A stretch of 64,000 bases of DNA from contig VIIQ02000298.1 in NCBI GenBank assembly GCA_007449985.2, forward strand, positions 22,964 to 86,963. The letters run 5' to 3'. The notes below the pieces were generated by a model. That model was given only the letters and a program-made list of their open reading frames with translations, searched no databases and was not told the DNA's origin. The DNA comes from Desmodesmus armatus (Eukaryota > Chlorophyta > Chlorophyceae > Sphaeropleales > Scenedesmaceae). The translations under genes and the position numbers were made by a program. Positions 48,545-59,849 of this stretch are shown here, one piece after another (within the stretch, counting starts at the first letter, position 1; the number at the start of each line of letters is the position of its first letter).

Positions 48545-49306
48545 TAAGGTGGCAGTCGCCCCGGGGGGGGGCTCCATGGAGTGTGCATGATGTGGAGCAT
48601 CATCTCACGGCACCGCTGATGACTAACCTACAAGGTTGATGTACAGAAGGAGCAGCAGTGCTCAAACTGTCCACTATCATAAGCATCCTCAAACTGTCCA
48701 CTATCATAAGAATTGAAGTAGCACCCATTGCCCTCTCGATTTACGGTTCAGCACAGCCTGCAAGCACTGCAGGCAGGCAATAGACAGCATGCAGCTTTGA
48801 CTGTTGGAAGGCAAAGCACTGTGTCGTGTACAACACAGCTCATGTAAGGGGTTCTTGCGGAACAGTACACGTGCAGCACTACAGGGAGAGTCTTGGTGAC
48901 TTTGGCATGGCAGGAAGCAGGTGCAGTTGATTGCAGGCAGGGTCTGGAAGGGCGGTGCGTTGATAAGAGGTAGTGTCGGAGCATGGGGGCAGTAGAGGTA
49001 TACCTGGGGCAGCACTGGGGCAACCAGAGATGAAGTAAGCATGTTGAGCTGCCGTTGTTTTTGGCTGCCGCCTGTCACGCCGCAGCCGTTTAGCTGCCAC
49101 ATGTCACGCCGCAGGGGCTATGTGTGGCTCCCAGTGCTACACGCTGACACCAGCCGTAGGCATGCATGTTGGCCACCAGCTGGGCTGCTGTTGCAATCCA
49201 CAGCAGCCAACGCTTGCGTGCAAACGCAAGAGTGCGCTGTGCGGTGTGTTGCTGGGCGTTTGGTGCCATGCTGTGTGTTGGTTGTTGTGCTGTCAAGTGT
49301 GTGGCA

Positions 49307-49675
49307 TCAGGTGGTTGCAGTGCTGCTGTAACTTGGTTGCTGCTGGCGTCTGCGACTGGCACTTGGATCCTGCTGCTGTTGTTGTTGCTGCTGCTGTTGA
49401 TCCAACTGTGCTTGCACACGCTGGGATCGCCTGGTGCTGGCCGATGATGGGGCTACGATGGGGTGCTGCTGCTGTTGCTGTTCTGCCGGCAGCTGCTGTG
49501 CTGCAGTGCAGGCAGCCAGGCCTTGCTGGTCCAGCACATTCTTATCTTTACCGTGCCTGAGAAGCTGCAGCAACGTTGCCTTGTTTTGGTCTGTGGCAAT
49601 GCAGTTGTGCCTGCAGATCAGCAGATCTAGATGTGCCGTGCACAACCCTGCAGCCTGAACTGATCGCCTGCCCAC
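49307..49675 (-). pseudogene. Poly-Gln protein fragment of element X, SAP-like segment
   Basis: The frame reads LICRHNCIATDQNKATLLQL then RHGKDKNVL, resembling a SAP-type DNA-binding helix pair, followed by Gln runs. It has the same strand as element X copy 2 and lies in its interior, close to the CACTA-like insertion at 49773, so it may be a remnant of the X-encoded protein. The call is speculative. Confidence 0.3.
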
Positions 49676-49772
49676 ATAGCTTGCAATTTTGGCTTGCTTG
49701 GCAGCAACACGACGACGTCTGCACGTCTTGGACCATTGTGTGCACTAACTGTCTGCCACGGCGATGGCCGTT

Positions 49773-51864
49773 CACTATGACTCACCGGTGGCGTTGGTTT
49801 GCGTTGGTCCGGCGTTGGTTTGGCGTTGGGTTTTGCTGGGCACCAACGCAGCGTTGGAGACGAACCAACGCCAAACCAACGCTAAACCAACGCCAACCCA
49901 ACGCCGCGTTGGCATGTCAACAACGCTGAAACAAGGGGTTTTACTGCATTCATACGCCCATAATGACCAACATACATGCTTCTGTCGCAGTTTGTTACAT
50001 ATGCTCGGTGAGGGCAGCACCACAGCTGTAGTAAGTACTTGTACAGTACTGTACTAGCTTGTAGTGAACTAGCTAGTACACTGAAAGAACTCAACCCAGG
50101 CCCAGCAAAACCTTCAGCACAAGCTGCTGCTTGCTGTCGCCCACAGGGTGTCACAGTGACCTGCAACAGCAGCACAGTGCACGGTGTCAGATGCTGTAGC
50201 ACACTGCTTGCAGTGTTCACGTAGCATGGCTGGGCTTGCTACCTGTTCTGTGTAGCTGCTGCCTTGCCACCTCCTTGCCTGCCAAATGCAAAAGAACAAT
50301 TGCAAGAAGTACTGCAGGTGTATCCTGTGTACATGAGGGGCAACCGTCATATGTCCGCACAACAATACTGTGCTGCACAGCCGCTTGCTGACTGATGTGC
50401 GCACCTGCATTATGGTGTGTTTCAATGCGCTGTTGAACAGCGGGTAACTCTCAGGACCTCACAGTGACCTGCAGCAGCAGTACAGTGAAAAATGTTAAAT
50501 CCTGTGGCGCGCTGCACAGTTTTGAGGTAGCTTGGCTGGGATTGCTGACAGAACAGGACAGCAATCAGTCCTGTAGGTGTATCGTGCGTACATAGGGTGC
50601 AACCCTTACACGTCGGTTCCAGCTGCTGCTGTGATGCGAAGGCAGGGGCTGCAGACCAGAGGCTTACCTGTGTGGTTGGCGTGCTTGGGAGGCTGCGTTG
50701 ACCAGCCGTTACTGCCACAGGATCTCATGCTGGGGCCCTGCAACCATGCCGAGCAGCAAACCAAAGGGGGTCAACCCCATTCCACTCCAGCATCATCTGC
50801 TGCTGGAAGGATACTGCTGCTGGATCATCACCAAGGCATGACTATACCACGCTGAAATATTCCGTGTACTGCTTATGCACCTGATCGCACTCTGGGGCTA
50901 CAGGCAGCATACAGGACAGCAGCACTGCTGCAGTACAGCAGTGCTGTTTGACATGAAGCACCCTGTGCTGTAAGTCCGCACAGCCTGCTGAGAGTGCTCA
51001 CCTGTTCAAAGTGAAGCTTCTTACACCATCGACGGACAGGGCAGCCATCAGCACAACCCGTTCAGGCAGTGTTGACAGGCATTGCTGTTTCAACAACCTT
51101 CTGGTCAAAGGCGCTTGTCCGGTTGCATCACGCCACAGGTGCGGTCTGAAACGTAGCCTAGATACGCTAGTTGTGTTTCGGGAGGCTTGCACGGGCTGCA
51201 CGCCCACAGACTGCACACATTGACTTCCATCGAAAGGTTGTTAACCTGATGATGAACGATATGACCCCCAAGCTGCAAATATCGAGATCAGCTGTGACGT
51301 ACGTGGACATACAGTCCTTCACTCGCGTTTGGCAGCGGGTTGTGCCTATAGGCTGAAGCAGTCAATGTTGTTGTGTTGACATAACACTAGCCTTGTTTAG
51401 CCGAGCCATTCGGAGGCAGCAAATACCAAAACTCATACACAACATGTTTCTGATGTCAACACGATGTTTTGATGGCCCATATGCAGCCTGCAGTGTGACC
51501 ATGCTGCAGGGATCAATGTGGTGGCAACTCACAAACAGCCAGCAGCCACAACGGCTCACATTTAGGCACGTAGAACAACCAACAAAACCGTCTAAACATG
51601 TTTTGGACAGGTTCAGGTCCGTCCGGTACCGGGCCTTGGAGGGGGGTGGGGTGATCAACTCAAGGTCTGGTGTTTTGCACCAGTCATGCAGCTCATGCAG
51701 CAGCGCCAAAGGATGGTCAAGTGTTTTTTACATGTACCTGGACGTATCTAGCTGTTTCAAGGTGTGCCGCCAGATGGGCGTTGGGCGCCAACGCCGCGTT
51801 GGCCAAAGCCAACGCTGAACCAACGCATACCAACGCAAACCAACGCCACCGGTGAGTCATAGTG
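49773..51864. mobile_element. CACTA (EnSpm)-like element, 2,092 bp, non-autonomous
   Basis: Ends are CACTATGACTCACCGGTGGC and its exact reverse complement; the identity runs about 36 bases inward. CGTT flanks both ends (49769-49772, 51865-51868), a 4-bp target duplication where CACTA elements usually make 3. The subterminal regions are packed with GCGTTGG/CCAACGC motifs in both orientations: 11 in 49787-49935 and 7 in 51775-51858, as expected for transposase-binding sites of CACTA elements. The interior has diverged ~300-bp duplications (about 50140 and 50450) and no recognisable transposase. Confidence 0.82.
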
Positions 51865-52365
51865 CGTTGAAGTTGACATGCAGCCCGTGTGACTACCAGC
51901 TTCGTCTGTGTGGCCGCATGGATTGGTCCGACAGGCCAAAAAGTGTTCTACTTATATATCAGTTCCTTTCTCAGACTTATAAGCGCTATCGTGCCTCCAT
52001 CGCTAACTGTACACGTTTCCGGTGCACACTGCTTTGGCCACAGGCCCGCAATGGCCGATCCGACAAGCTTATAATTGATTGCAAAACCTCGGCAATGCGT
52101 TGGTGTAGGTAAATGGAGCATGCGAGGCCCCTGCTGTTGGAAACCGCGTGTGTTCATTTTAGCGGGCCGGGAATTGTGCAACATTCGGGGTAGTCTCAAC
52201 ATGCAAAGATGGCCAAGAGGCAGCATGGGAAAGAGTTGGGACAGCGTGGGGGACTTTTAGACAAGTATCATATATCCCAGTGGGAAGATAACGCCACACA
52301 GTTTGCTGGGAGTGCTGTTGGTGGCAATACATGGGACAGAAGATGCTAAGGGTGTTGTGCAATTC

Positions 52366-52442
52366 CCCTATGAGCCTTGTTTGGCTCCTGAAAGGGCGAT
52401 CAGGCGAGGCCCTGATCCAGTAAAGTAGTAGTAGTAGTAGTA
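52366..52442 (+). mobile_element. (TAG)n-tailed retroelement, 77-bp minimal copy
   Basis: Only the last ~55 bases (both hairpins) plus seven TAG units. GCAATTC flanks it (52359-52365, 52443-52449) and occurs once at the empty site in copy 1 (47308-47314, reversed). This is an unambiguous insertion. Confidence 0.9.
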
Positions 52443-53425
52443 GCAATTCTATGGAGAGGCAAGCAGGGGCGCTGAACACTTATGTTGGTAAGACTGTAGA
52501 GGCAGCACAGATTGCCATGTTTGCGGCCAGCTGGCCTGCGTTGCAGGAGTTCACGGTGGTGCGTGCCACTTCTCAGGTATGATGAGCAGCACCCCTGGGG
52601 CGACAGTGAAATGAAAGCGGCTGAGAGAATGGTGATTTTGCATGTTACTCTGATTTTGCATGAATGAATGGGGCCTTGGGCACATCATCACTGTCACAGT
52701 GTGGCAGCAGGGGCAGAAGGTGTGCAGTGGGATGGAGAGCGGTTTGTAAGCTTTGAATGACTTGGTGTTGATACGGTCACACCCTGTGACCTTGGTGGTT
52801 CCTGGTGCAATGAATGGCCAGCATTGTCAGGCAAAACTGTTGTAGCTGCGGCTGATGTTAGTAGAGACGTCACCAACAGATCTGGTTAGTTGAGACAAGT
52901 ACAACTCTGCTCGCAATGTGTTTCAAGTTGTCGCTACAGTGCCCCCCCCCCCCCCCCCCCCCCCCCCCGGGCGCACCAACCTGCCTGTGGTGCCATAAAG
53001 TGAAGTTACACAGTGTGTACATGCTGAGCAGGTATACATGCCCCCCCCCCCCAACAAACTGCCATCCTCGATGCCACTCTCGATTCACCTGTGACGCAGC
53101 GAAGTAGATCACTCCACTGTACATGCTGAGCGCTAACACCAACCCCCAAACCCCCCACCCAGCCCCCCCCCCCCCACCCAAGCCCCCTTCCCAAGTTTGT
53201 AGTTCAAAAGGCATTCTGGGATACATTCTGGACAAGTTTGTTTTGTAGTTGAAAACTCCTTCTGGACAAGTTTGCAATTTGAAAAGGCATTCTGGACAAG
53301 TTTGCAGTAGGGTACTCAGGCAAGACTGTACACAACTCTCACACATCATTTCTGACCAAGGTTGTAGTTGAAAAGGAGCAGGAGCCCTAAGGCTCCGCCT
53401 TTTCAACGAAAACCTTGTCGAGGCC

Positions 53426-53691
53426 AAACGACTACCGATCGGTAGCTTATGAACTACAGATTCTGAAAATGCAGCGAGTTTGTGAGGGGGTTGCTGGGTC
53501 GAAAAGATACAGCGAGAGTGACAAAGGTGAGACGCTAACATGGAGCATAGCAAACGGCCTTGCCTATTATTAATACCGCGCACGCCCGCAGCGGATGCCA
53601 TATGTCAAGTTATCACCCTCCAATATGCTGGAAAATGCACTGAATTAGTTTGTACTACTGGCAGGTAAAGGGTTAAATAGGCAGGCCAACG
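53426..53691 (+). repeat. R3-related flank of element X
   Basis: Matches 19605-19803 (GGCCAAACGACTACC, ATCGGTAGC, GTCGAAAAGATA and AACGGCCTTGCC). No gene. Confidence 0.6.
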
Positions 53692-54640
53692 CTTTTTTTT
53701 TGGAAGTGATCAGTTACATTGGGCGGGACCAAGCAACCGGTGGTTCACTCCATAAAAAGATCCAGCGGGAGGATGGGGCAACCTGTTGTGACACCCACCC
53801 CACGGCACCCCTTGTGCAGGGGACACCATCGCAGGGCCGTGCAGACAGCTCCGTGAGAAGCAGCCCCGAAGGGCATCCAGGGCCTGACCGTGCGCCCAGT
53901 GTCCTCTATACACCACAGCCGTCCGTAGAGCAACTGCGGCAGGTCACAGTCCATGTTTGCCCCAATATGGCAAGGCCCATGGACCGGTCTAATGACTCAC
54001 CATCCACATGTCAAAAGCAGTGCTAAGACACTCACATGCTGCAACCCTATAGAGCCAAGATACAACGCACACCAGTACGGCAGCACACCACAGCACAAAT
54101 CATGAAAAGGCAGTAGAGACGCACACAAAAAAGAGACACACAGGCAAAATCGGATGCCCCGACATGCAGACAGCTAATCATTGCCACTCAAAAGTTGCAG
54201 AGCAAAGGCACATCACACACCATGTGTCAGCACACCAGAAGACAGCATTAAAGTCAGACAGACCTGTATGCACACACACAGGTCTGTATGCACGCGCATG
54301 CACACAGCTAATCAGGCACAAACAGTCCACGCACCGTGCCACACCAAAACTCCACAGCATGCCAGCTGGCGAGCGTGCGCTCGAGCCAACACACAGCCGT
54401 CCATGCAAAACCAGCCACAAGCTACAAGTGCATGCCACACAAGATTAACTCGCACACAAGCACGCCACACAAGATTCACTCTCACACAAGCAGCACACCA
54501 CGTACACGTACACATGCATACACATGCAAGGCACCGTAGTTGAAGGGCATTCACCCTCGCGTACGGGGCACCTGACAACATGGACTATGCAGTAGGGACA
54601 AACCACGTACATACGTACTGTACACAGTGCAACACTACTA
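53692..54640 (-). mobile_element. LINE subfamily A, 3' UTR copy with A tail
   Basis: Minus-oriented. T8 at about 53693-53700 is the A tail. The full LINE-A 3' UTR follows to about 54610, with two CACGCCACACAAGATT-type units. No coding part is attached. Confidence 0.85.
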
Positions 54641-55130
54641 TGCCACCTAGTGTGGCACTGTGAACAAGCAGCAATCCACCTTGCACACATGTTTGATCTC
54701 CCCACTGTGCACAAGATCAACTCTCACGCAAGAGCACACCACCAACACGCACACGACACCAACACAAACCATGTACCCACTATGCCCCCTTGTCTCACAC
54801 TGTGCATAAGCAGCACCCCACACCTATTAGACCGCGCAAGCACATCATGAAGTACACGTGCACTCGCAAGACACACGCCCAATACAGTCCTAGCACCCAC
54901 ATCTGACCACATGTGCACTCACAGGCATGCTCCACACTGTGCGCATGCTGCAAGAAACACACACTCATGTGTTAAACACTCCCCATCTGATGCTCAACCA
55001 ATACACACTGCACAGACTCAATTCCTCCCAGCCCAGCATGACACCCCAACACCCCACGCGTTCCCTGCCCATCCCAATCCCCTCACAATAGTCCCATCAA
55101 ATAAACCTGTATACCTGTGACCACGCAGTC
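54641..55130 (-). repeat. ~430-bp direct repeat, copy 1
   Basis: 54650-55060 matches 55733-56145 in the same orientation with few changes (landmarks AGCAGCAATCCACCTTGCAC, GTTAAACACTCCCCATCTGA). On the minus strand it lies downstream of a LINE coding fragment and is probably a third LINE 3' UTR type. Confidence 0.75.
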
Positions 55131-55262
55131 GTCCCCACATCAGCCCTGCACACCCCATCACGATCGTCCGACACGTGCCCAGTCAATCCCGCCAAAGTCG
55201 CACACCCTTCCACCCCCGACACAACTGCTGTCCCCACCAAATGCGATGCAGTGCAGCACCCC

Positions 55263-55735
55263 TCACAACCCTGCTGTGCTGATTGCAACGGACACCTCCC
55301 CGTCCTCCTCGACAGTGAAGATGGAGCCCCATCTGCGCCAGAAGGAGTCAAGAGATAGCACAGGCGAGGGGCCTCGAAGCCATGCCAGTGGTACCCCCGA
55401 GCCCAGCCGGACATCCACCCCTACCCGTCGCCAATCTCGCCTCATCTGCTGTTGCAGCTGCGAGCGGCCGGCACGCGACAGCCTTAGCCGTGAACGCCCG
55501 CTGCTGGATGCTGTTGCAGCAGGGCCCTGGCTGCCCCCACTGCCACCCTGGTGGCCGTCCGTGCTGCTACTGGTGCTGGTGGTGCTGTCAGCACTGTCCT
55601 GGCTGCTGACAGGCTGGCTGTGCTGTAGCAACTGCTGCGCACCAGCCAGATGGACTCCAACAGCAGTAGGCGCATGTATGTCCACAGCTGCTGCTGCGCC
55701 AGCGGCGGGGCCCACACACTGTCACCTAGTGTCGC
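55263..55735 (-). pseudogene. LINE ORF2 C-terminal fragment, diverged
   Basis: Reads QQLWTYMRLLLLESIWLV, then after a frame change RRDWRRVGVDVRLGSGVPLA and WLRGPSPVLSLDSFWRRW, then a stop. It corresponds to the end of the L1-type protein at 29.2 kb but is clearly diverged, so it is a different subfamily. Confidence 0.75.
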
Positions 55736-56145
55736 ACTGTGTACAAGTAGCAATCCACCTTGCACACATGTTTGATCTCCCCACTGTGCACAAGATCAAC
55801 ACTCACGCAAGAGCACACAACCAACACGTACACGACACCAATACAAACCATGTACCCACTATGCCCTCAAGTCTCACACTGTGCATAAGCAGCACCCCAC
55901 AACTATTAGACCGTGCAAGCACATCATAAAGTACACGTGCACTCGCAAGACACACGCCCAATACAGTCCTAGCACCCACATCTGACCACATGTGCACTCA
56001 CAGGCATGCTCCACACTGTGCGCATGCTGCAAGACACACACACTCATGTGTTAAACACTCCCCATCTGATGCTCAACCAATACACGCTCCACAGACCCAA
56101 TTCCTCCCAGCCCAGCATGAGACTCCAACACCCCACGCGTTCCCT
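55727..56145 (-). repeat. ~430-bp direct repeat, copy 2
   Basis: Second copy of 54650-55060. It starts where the LINE coding fragment stops; the two share a CACTAGGTG microhomology at the join. Confidence 0.75.
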
Positions 56146-56150
56146 TTTTT

Positions 56151-56520
56151 GTTGTGTGTCTCTTTTTGTGTGCGTCTCTATTGCCTTTCATGATTTGTGC
56201 TGGTGTGTGCTGCCGTAGTGGTGTGCGTTGTATCTTGGCTCTATAGGGTTGCAGCATGTGAGTTTGTTTTTGTGGAGGTGAGCAAGTTACAAGAGCGAAG
56301 TCAAGCAACAGAAGCCACCCCTCAAAGCTCAGGCAAGAGGATGGCGCAACCTGGCAGGCACCACCCCGTGAGGGCGCAAGCCGACACCCCCACCACATGG
56401 TCTCACGGGCGGCACGTCGCAGTGCAGCCTGCCTGCCTGCCTTAGCACTGCTTTTGACATGTGGATGGTGAGTCATTAGACCGGTCCATGGGCCTTGCCA
56501 TATTGGGGCAAACATGGACT
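56151..56520 (+). mobile_element. LINE-A fragment split by a LINE-B tail
   Basis: 56151-56266 and 56441-56520 are consecutive parts of the LINE-A 3' UTR. Between them lies a reversed LINE-B tail. The copy stops after AACATGGACTGT, where carrier-like DNA begins. Confidence 0.75.
56267..56440 (-). mobile_element. LINE-B tail inserted in LINE-A
   Basis: Reversed LINE-B 3' end (GTGAGCAAGTTACAAGAGCG, then GGATGGCGCAACC). It interrupts LINE-A at 56266/56441, so B inserted later than this A copy. Confidence 0.7.
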
Positions 56521-57139
56521 GTCTTAGCCTGCTTGCACACCACAAACGCTGTCTGCGCCACAGGCAGCAACGAAAGTATGACCAGCGCATATGCAAGGCC
56601 TCCCTCAAAACCCATCAGCCAGCACACCCCACCATAAACACAGGTGCGACTGTACCTCTGAGTGCGAGATACACGACCACATCTTGCCAGGAAACTTCCC
56701 TGCTCCCATATGGGTCTTTGCCTGACACGGCTGTAGCTGCGGTTTCCCCTACACTGACTGTACTGCCCGCCCCGCCTTGCTTGCTCAACAGCCGCGCTTG
56801 CTGGCGCTGTTGGCTGTTGCTGTACATCCACAGGCCTGTGGTGAAGAGGGTCAGCGGGGCTGTTGTCTGCGCAAACCAGCCCAGCAACGCCTCCAAGAAT
56901 GCCAAGTGGCGCAGGGCAAGGGGGCTGCTAGGTCTAGCAGAGCTGCTGAACCCAAGGCTGACATGAGGACGGCTACTGCTGTGCTCCACACCAAAGGGTT
57001 CTGCAGGTGGGACAACACAAGGTGCACAGGTTGGACGAGTGTTCTACGCACTGCTGATATGCCAACAGCAGCCACGATGAGCAAGAAATGCTGCCACAAC
57101 GCCACCAAGCCAGGCAGCTGTTGCAGCACCCGCATCCTA
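56521..57139 (-). pseudogene. Auxin efflux carrier (AEC)-like C-terminal fragment
   Basis: Three minus-strand frames, read in order, give hydrophobic segments in the order of AEC/PIN-family transporters: RRTLVQPVHLVL and QNPLVWSTAVAVLM; then FLEALLGWFAQTTAPLTLFT and WQDVVVYLALRGTVAPVF; then LAYALVILSLLPVAQTAFVV ending CKQ. Two frame changes separate them. The 5' side is cut by a LINE-A tail (57140), the 3' side by LINE-A (56520). No intron is visible in the 600 bases. AEC proteins are membrane carriers of auxin or other organic anions; this copy cannot encode one. The frame changes could in part be sequence errors. Confidence 0.6.
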
Positions 57140-57424
57140 TTTTTTTTTTTTTGGAAGTGATCAGTTACATTGGGCGGGACCAAGCAACCGGTGGTTCACT
57201 CCATAAAAAGATCCAGCGGGAGGATGGGGCAACCTGTTGTGACACCCACCCCACGGCACCCCTTGTGCAGGGGACACCATCGCAGGGCCGTGCAGACAGC
57301 TCCGTGAGAAGCAGCCCCGAAGGGCATCCAGGGCCTGACCGTGCGCTCAGTGTCCTCTATACACCACAGCCGTCCGTAGAGCAACTGCGGCAGGTCACAG
57401 TCCATGTTTGCCCCAATATATCTA
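57140..57424 (-). mobile_element. LINE-A 3' end, about 270 bp
   Basis: T12 (A tail) then the terminal LINE-A segment, inverted, ending at CCCCAATATA, where a forward LINE-A begins at once. Confidence 0.85.
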
Positions 57425-58507
57425 TTGCTAGATGACAGCTCGGTGTGGCAGCCACCAGCGCAGCTGCGCCAGCTGTGGACTTACCTACGGCTGCTGCTGC
57501 TTGAGTCCTTGGGTGGTTCGGTGTGCCAGCGAGGGCCGCCCATACAGCAATGCGGCTGTCACCCATAGGTTTAGGGCAGCACTGCAGCAGCAGCTCTCGC
57601 AAGACTGGCTCAGGACACAAGGGGACATCCGCCTGAACTCTGGGGTGTCTTTGTCTTGGCTCCGGGGCCGCAACCCTGAGCTGCTGCCGGAGCGGTTCGC
57701 CGCCAAATGGCAGCAGCCGGGGGTGCTGTACGCAGTGGACATGTGTGCACGTGTACGTGGTGTGCTGCTTGTGTGAGAGTGAATCTTGTGTGGCGTGCTT
57801 GTGTGAGAGTTACTCTTGTGTGGCATGCACTTGTAGGCCTGGTGTTGCATGGACGGCCGTGTGTTGGCTCGAGCGCACGCTCGCCAGCTTGCATGCTGTA
57901 GAGTTTTGGTGTGGCACGGTGCGTGGACTGTTGGTGCCTGATTAGCTGTGTGCATGCGCGTGCATACAGACCTGTGTGTGTGCATACAGGTCTGTATGAC
58001 TTTAATGCTCACTTCTGGTGTGCTAACACATGGTGTGTGATGTGCCTTGGCTCTGAAGCTTTTGTGTGGCAATGATTAGTTGTCTGCATGTCGGGGCATC
58101 CGATTTTGCCTGTGTGTCTCTTTTTGAGTGTGTCTCTGCTGCCTTTCATGATATAGGGTTACAGCATGTGAGTGTTTTAGCACTGCTTTGACATGTGGAT
58201 GGTGAGTCATTAGACCAGTCCATGGGCCTTGCCATATTGGGGCAAACATGGACTGTGACCTGCCGCAGGTCTACGGACGGCTGTGGTGTATAGAGGACAC
58301 TGAGCGCACGGTCAGGCCCTGGATGCCCTTCGGGGCTGCTTCTCACGGAGCTGTCTGCACGGCCCTGCGATGGTGTCCCCTGCACAAGGGGTGCCGTGGG
58401 GTGGGTGTCACAACAGGTTGCCCCATCCTCCCGCTGGATCTTTTTATGAAGTGAACCACCGGTTGCTTGGTCCCGCCCAATGTAACTGATCACTTCAACA
58501 AAAAAAG
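57425..58507 (+). mobile_element. LINE subfamily A, best 3' part with coding end
   Basis: Coding end (57430-57775; QLWTYLRLLLLESL with frame slips, WLRGRNPELLPERF, GVLYAVDM) followed by a ~730-base 3' UTR and an A-rich tail (about 58497-58507). The UTR has tandem CTTGTGTGAGAGT units and ends TGTAACTGATCACTTC. This copy defines subfamily A. The 5' end is truncated. Confidence 0.85.
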
Positions 58508-59305
58508 GTTGGTGTGTACACCCCGGCAGGGGGTGCTAGTGACTTTAGACTTTGTGCCGCTTTGCGCGGCGTTCCGTTACAGGCGAGTTTAGTAGCCGTG
58601 TGGTGTCACTAGGCTTTTGTATAGTTTCTGCAGTACCGCGTGCGTCACAGCCGGCAGTGACTATCGTAGACAATTTGCGGGTGCGTGGTGGAGCCCTGGT
58701 GTCTGCTTTCAGCAGGCTGCGCTGCAATGCGCCGCTCATTTGACCATGTGGTGAGGGTGGTGGTTTGCCCCTTCACAGGGTGGCGCCGGTCAGGTTGCGC
58801 CATCCTCTTGCCAGAGCCTTTGAGGGGTAGCTTCTGTTGCTTGACTCTGCTCTTGTAACTTGCTCACCCTGAAAAAAAAAGATTTGCGGGTGCGTGGTGG
58901 AGCCCTGGTGTCTGCTTTCAGCAGGCTGCGCTGCAATGCGCCGCTCATTTGACCATGTGGTGAGGGTGGTGGTTTGCCCCTTTACAGGGTGGCGCCGGTC
59001 AGGTTGCGCCATCCTCTTGCCAGAGCCTTTGAGGGGTAGCTTCTGTTGCTTAACTCCGCTCTTGTAACTTGCTCACCCTGAAAGAAAAAAAAAGATTTGC
59101 GGGTTCGTGGTGGAGCCCTGGTGTCTGCTTTCAGCAGGCTGCGCTGCAATGCGCCGCTCATCTGACCATGTGGTGAGGGTGGTGGTTTGCCCCTTCACAG
59201 GGTGGCGCCGGTCAGGTTGCGCCATCCTCTTGCCAGAGCCTTTGAGGGTAGCTTGTGTTGCTTGACTCCGCTCTTGTAACTTGCTCACCCTGACAAAAAA
59301 AAACC
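58508..59305 (+). mobile_element. LINE-B tail, one long plus two truncated copies in tandem
   Basis: Long copy 58508-58880, then truncated copies starting TTTGCGGGT(G/T)CGTGGTGG at 58883 and 59096 (spacings 209 and 213 from 58674). Each ends CTTGTAACTTGCTCACCCTG plus 9 or more A. The copies are nearly identical, so the tandem is recent. Confidence 0.85.
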
Positions 59306-59490
59306 AGCCCTACAACTCTACTATCCCCAACCCTGACGGCGGCATGAAGCAGCTGCCATCCAAACACCCACAGCAGCCGTAGTAGGCGCTTGTCAGCGGC
59401 CCGACGGTACGCTGTTCCCCACGCTGAGTCGGCCTGTGTAGCGGGCTGCAACCCCCTGGCCAAGGGGTCCTCTGTGTCATCCACTGCTGG
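59306..59490 (-). pseudogene. LINE ORF2 fragment
   Basis: Minus frame with RRAADKRLLRLLWVFGWQLL and HAAVRVGDSR, fitting the segment between reverse transcriptase and the CP..AVW motif in L1-type proteins. About 60 codons. Confidence 0.5.
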
Positions 59491-59849
59491 GGTGGTTTTT
59501 TTTTTGTTTTTTTTGGAAGTGATCAGTTATGGAGTGAACCACAACCGGTGGTTCACTCCATAAAAAGATGTCCCTCCGTTCACAGCCTGTCCCGGCTGTG
59601 GCTGCGGCTGCTGCTGCGGCTGCCCATCCCCACCCTGCCCCTGCTGCTGCTGCTGCTGCAGCAGCAGTTGTGATCCCCCAATCCCGCCCTGCCCCTGTTG
59701 TTGTTGCTGCTGAGACTGCAGTGCTCCCCGCCTGGCCTGGCTGCTGCTGCTGCTGCTGCTGGGGCGCCAGCCGGCACTGCTGCTGCGGACAGCACCATTG
59801 CAGCAGCTGCTGCATGTTGGTGGTAGCGTATACTCGGCTATATTTTTCT
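59491..59849 (-). pseudogene. LINE Gln/Ala-rich linker fragment
   Basis: Minus-strand CAG-rich linker (QQQQQGQGG type) matching 63170-63290. At 59528-59560 an inverted repeat (TGGAGTGAACCAC / GTGGTTCACTCCA) joins two LINE-A tail pieces head to head. Confidence 0.6.

Larger units (their letters stand above)
48578..53425 (-). mobile_element. Element X, copy 2 (longer, with nested insertions)
   Basis: Reverse orientation to copy 1. The right end matches copy 1 (48578-49021), as does the left end (52210-53425). Between lie about 1.1 kb of element DNA absent from copy 1 and a 2.1-kb CACTA-like insertion. The five CAAACTTGTCCAGAA-type motifs are at about 53200-53310. A long C run (about 52941-52969) and a (TAG)n retroelement are further late changes. 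No full transposase frame survives. Confidence 0.7.

Noticed and set aside
57140..58507. Single twin-primed LINE with 5' inversion
   Set aside because: The inverted part carries its own A tail, so it is a separate insertion.
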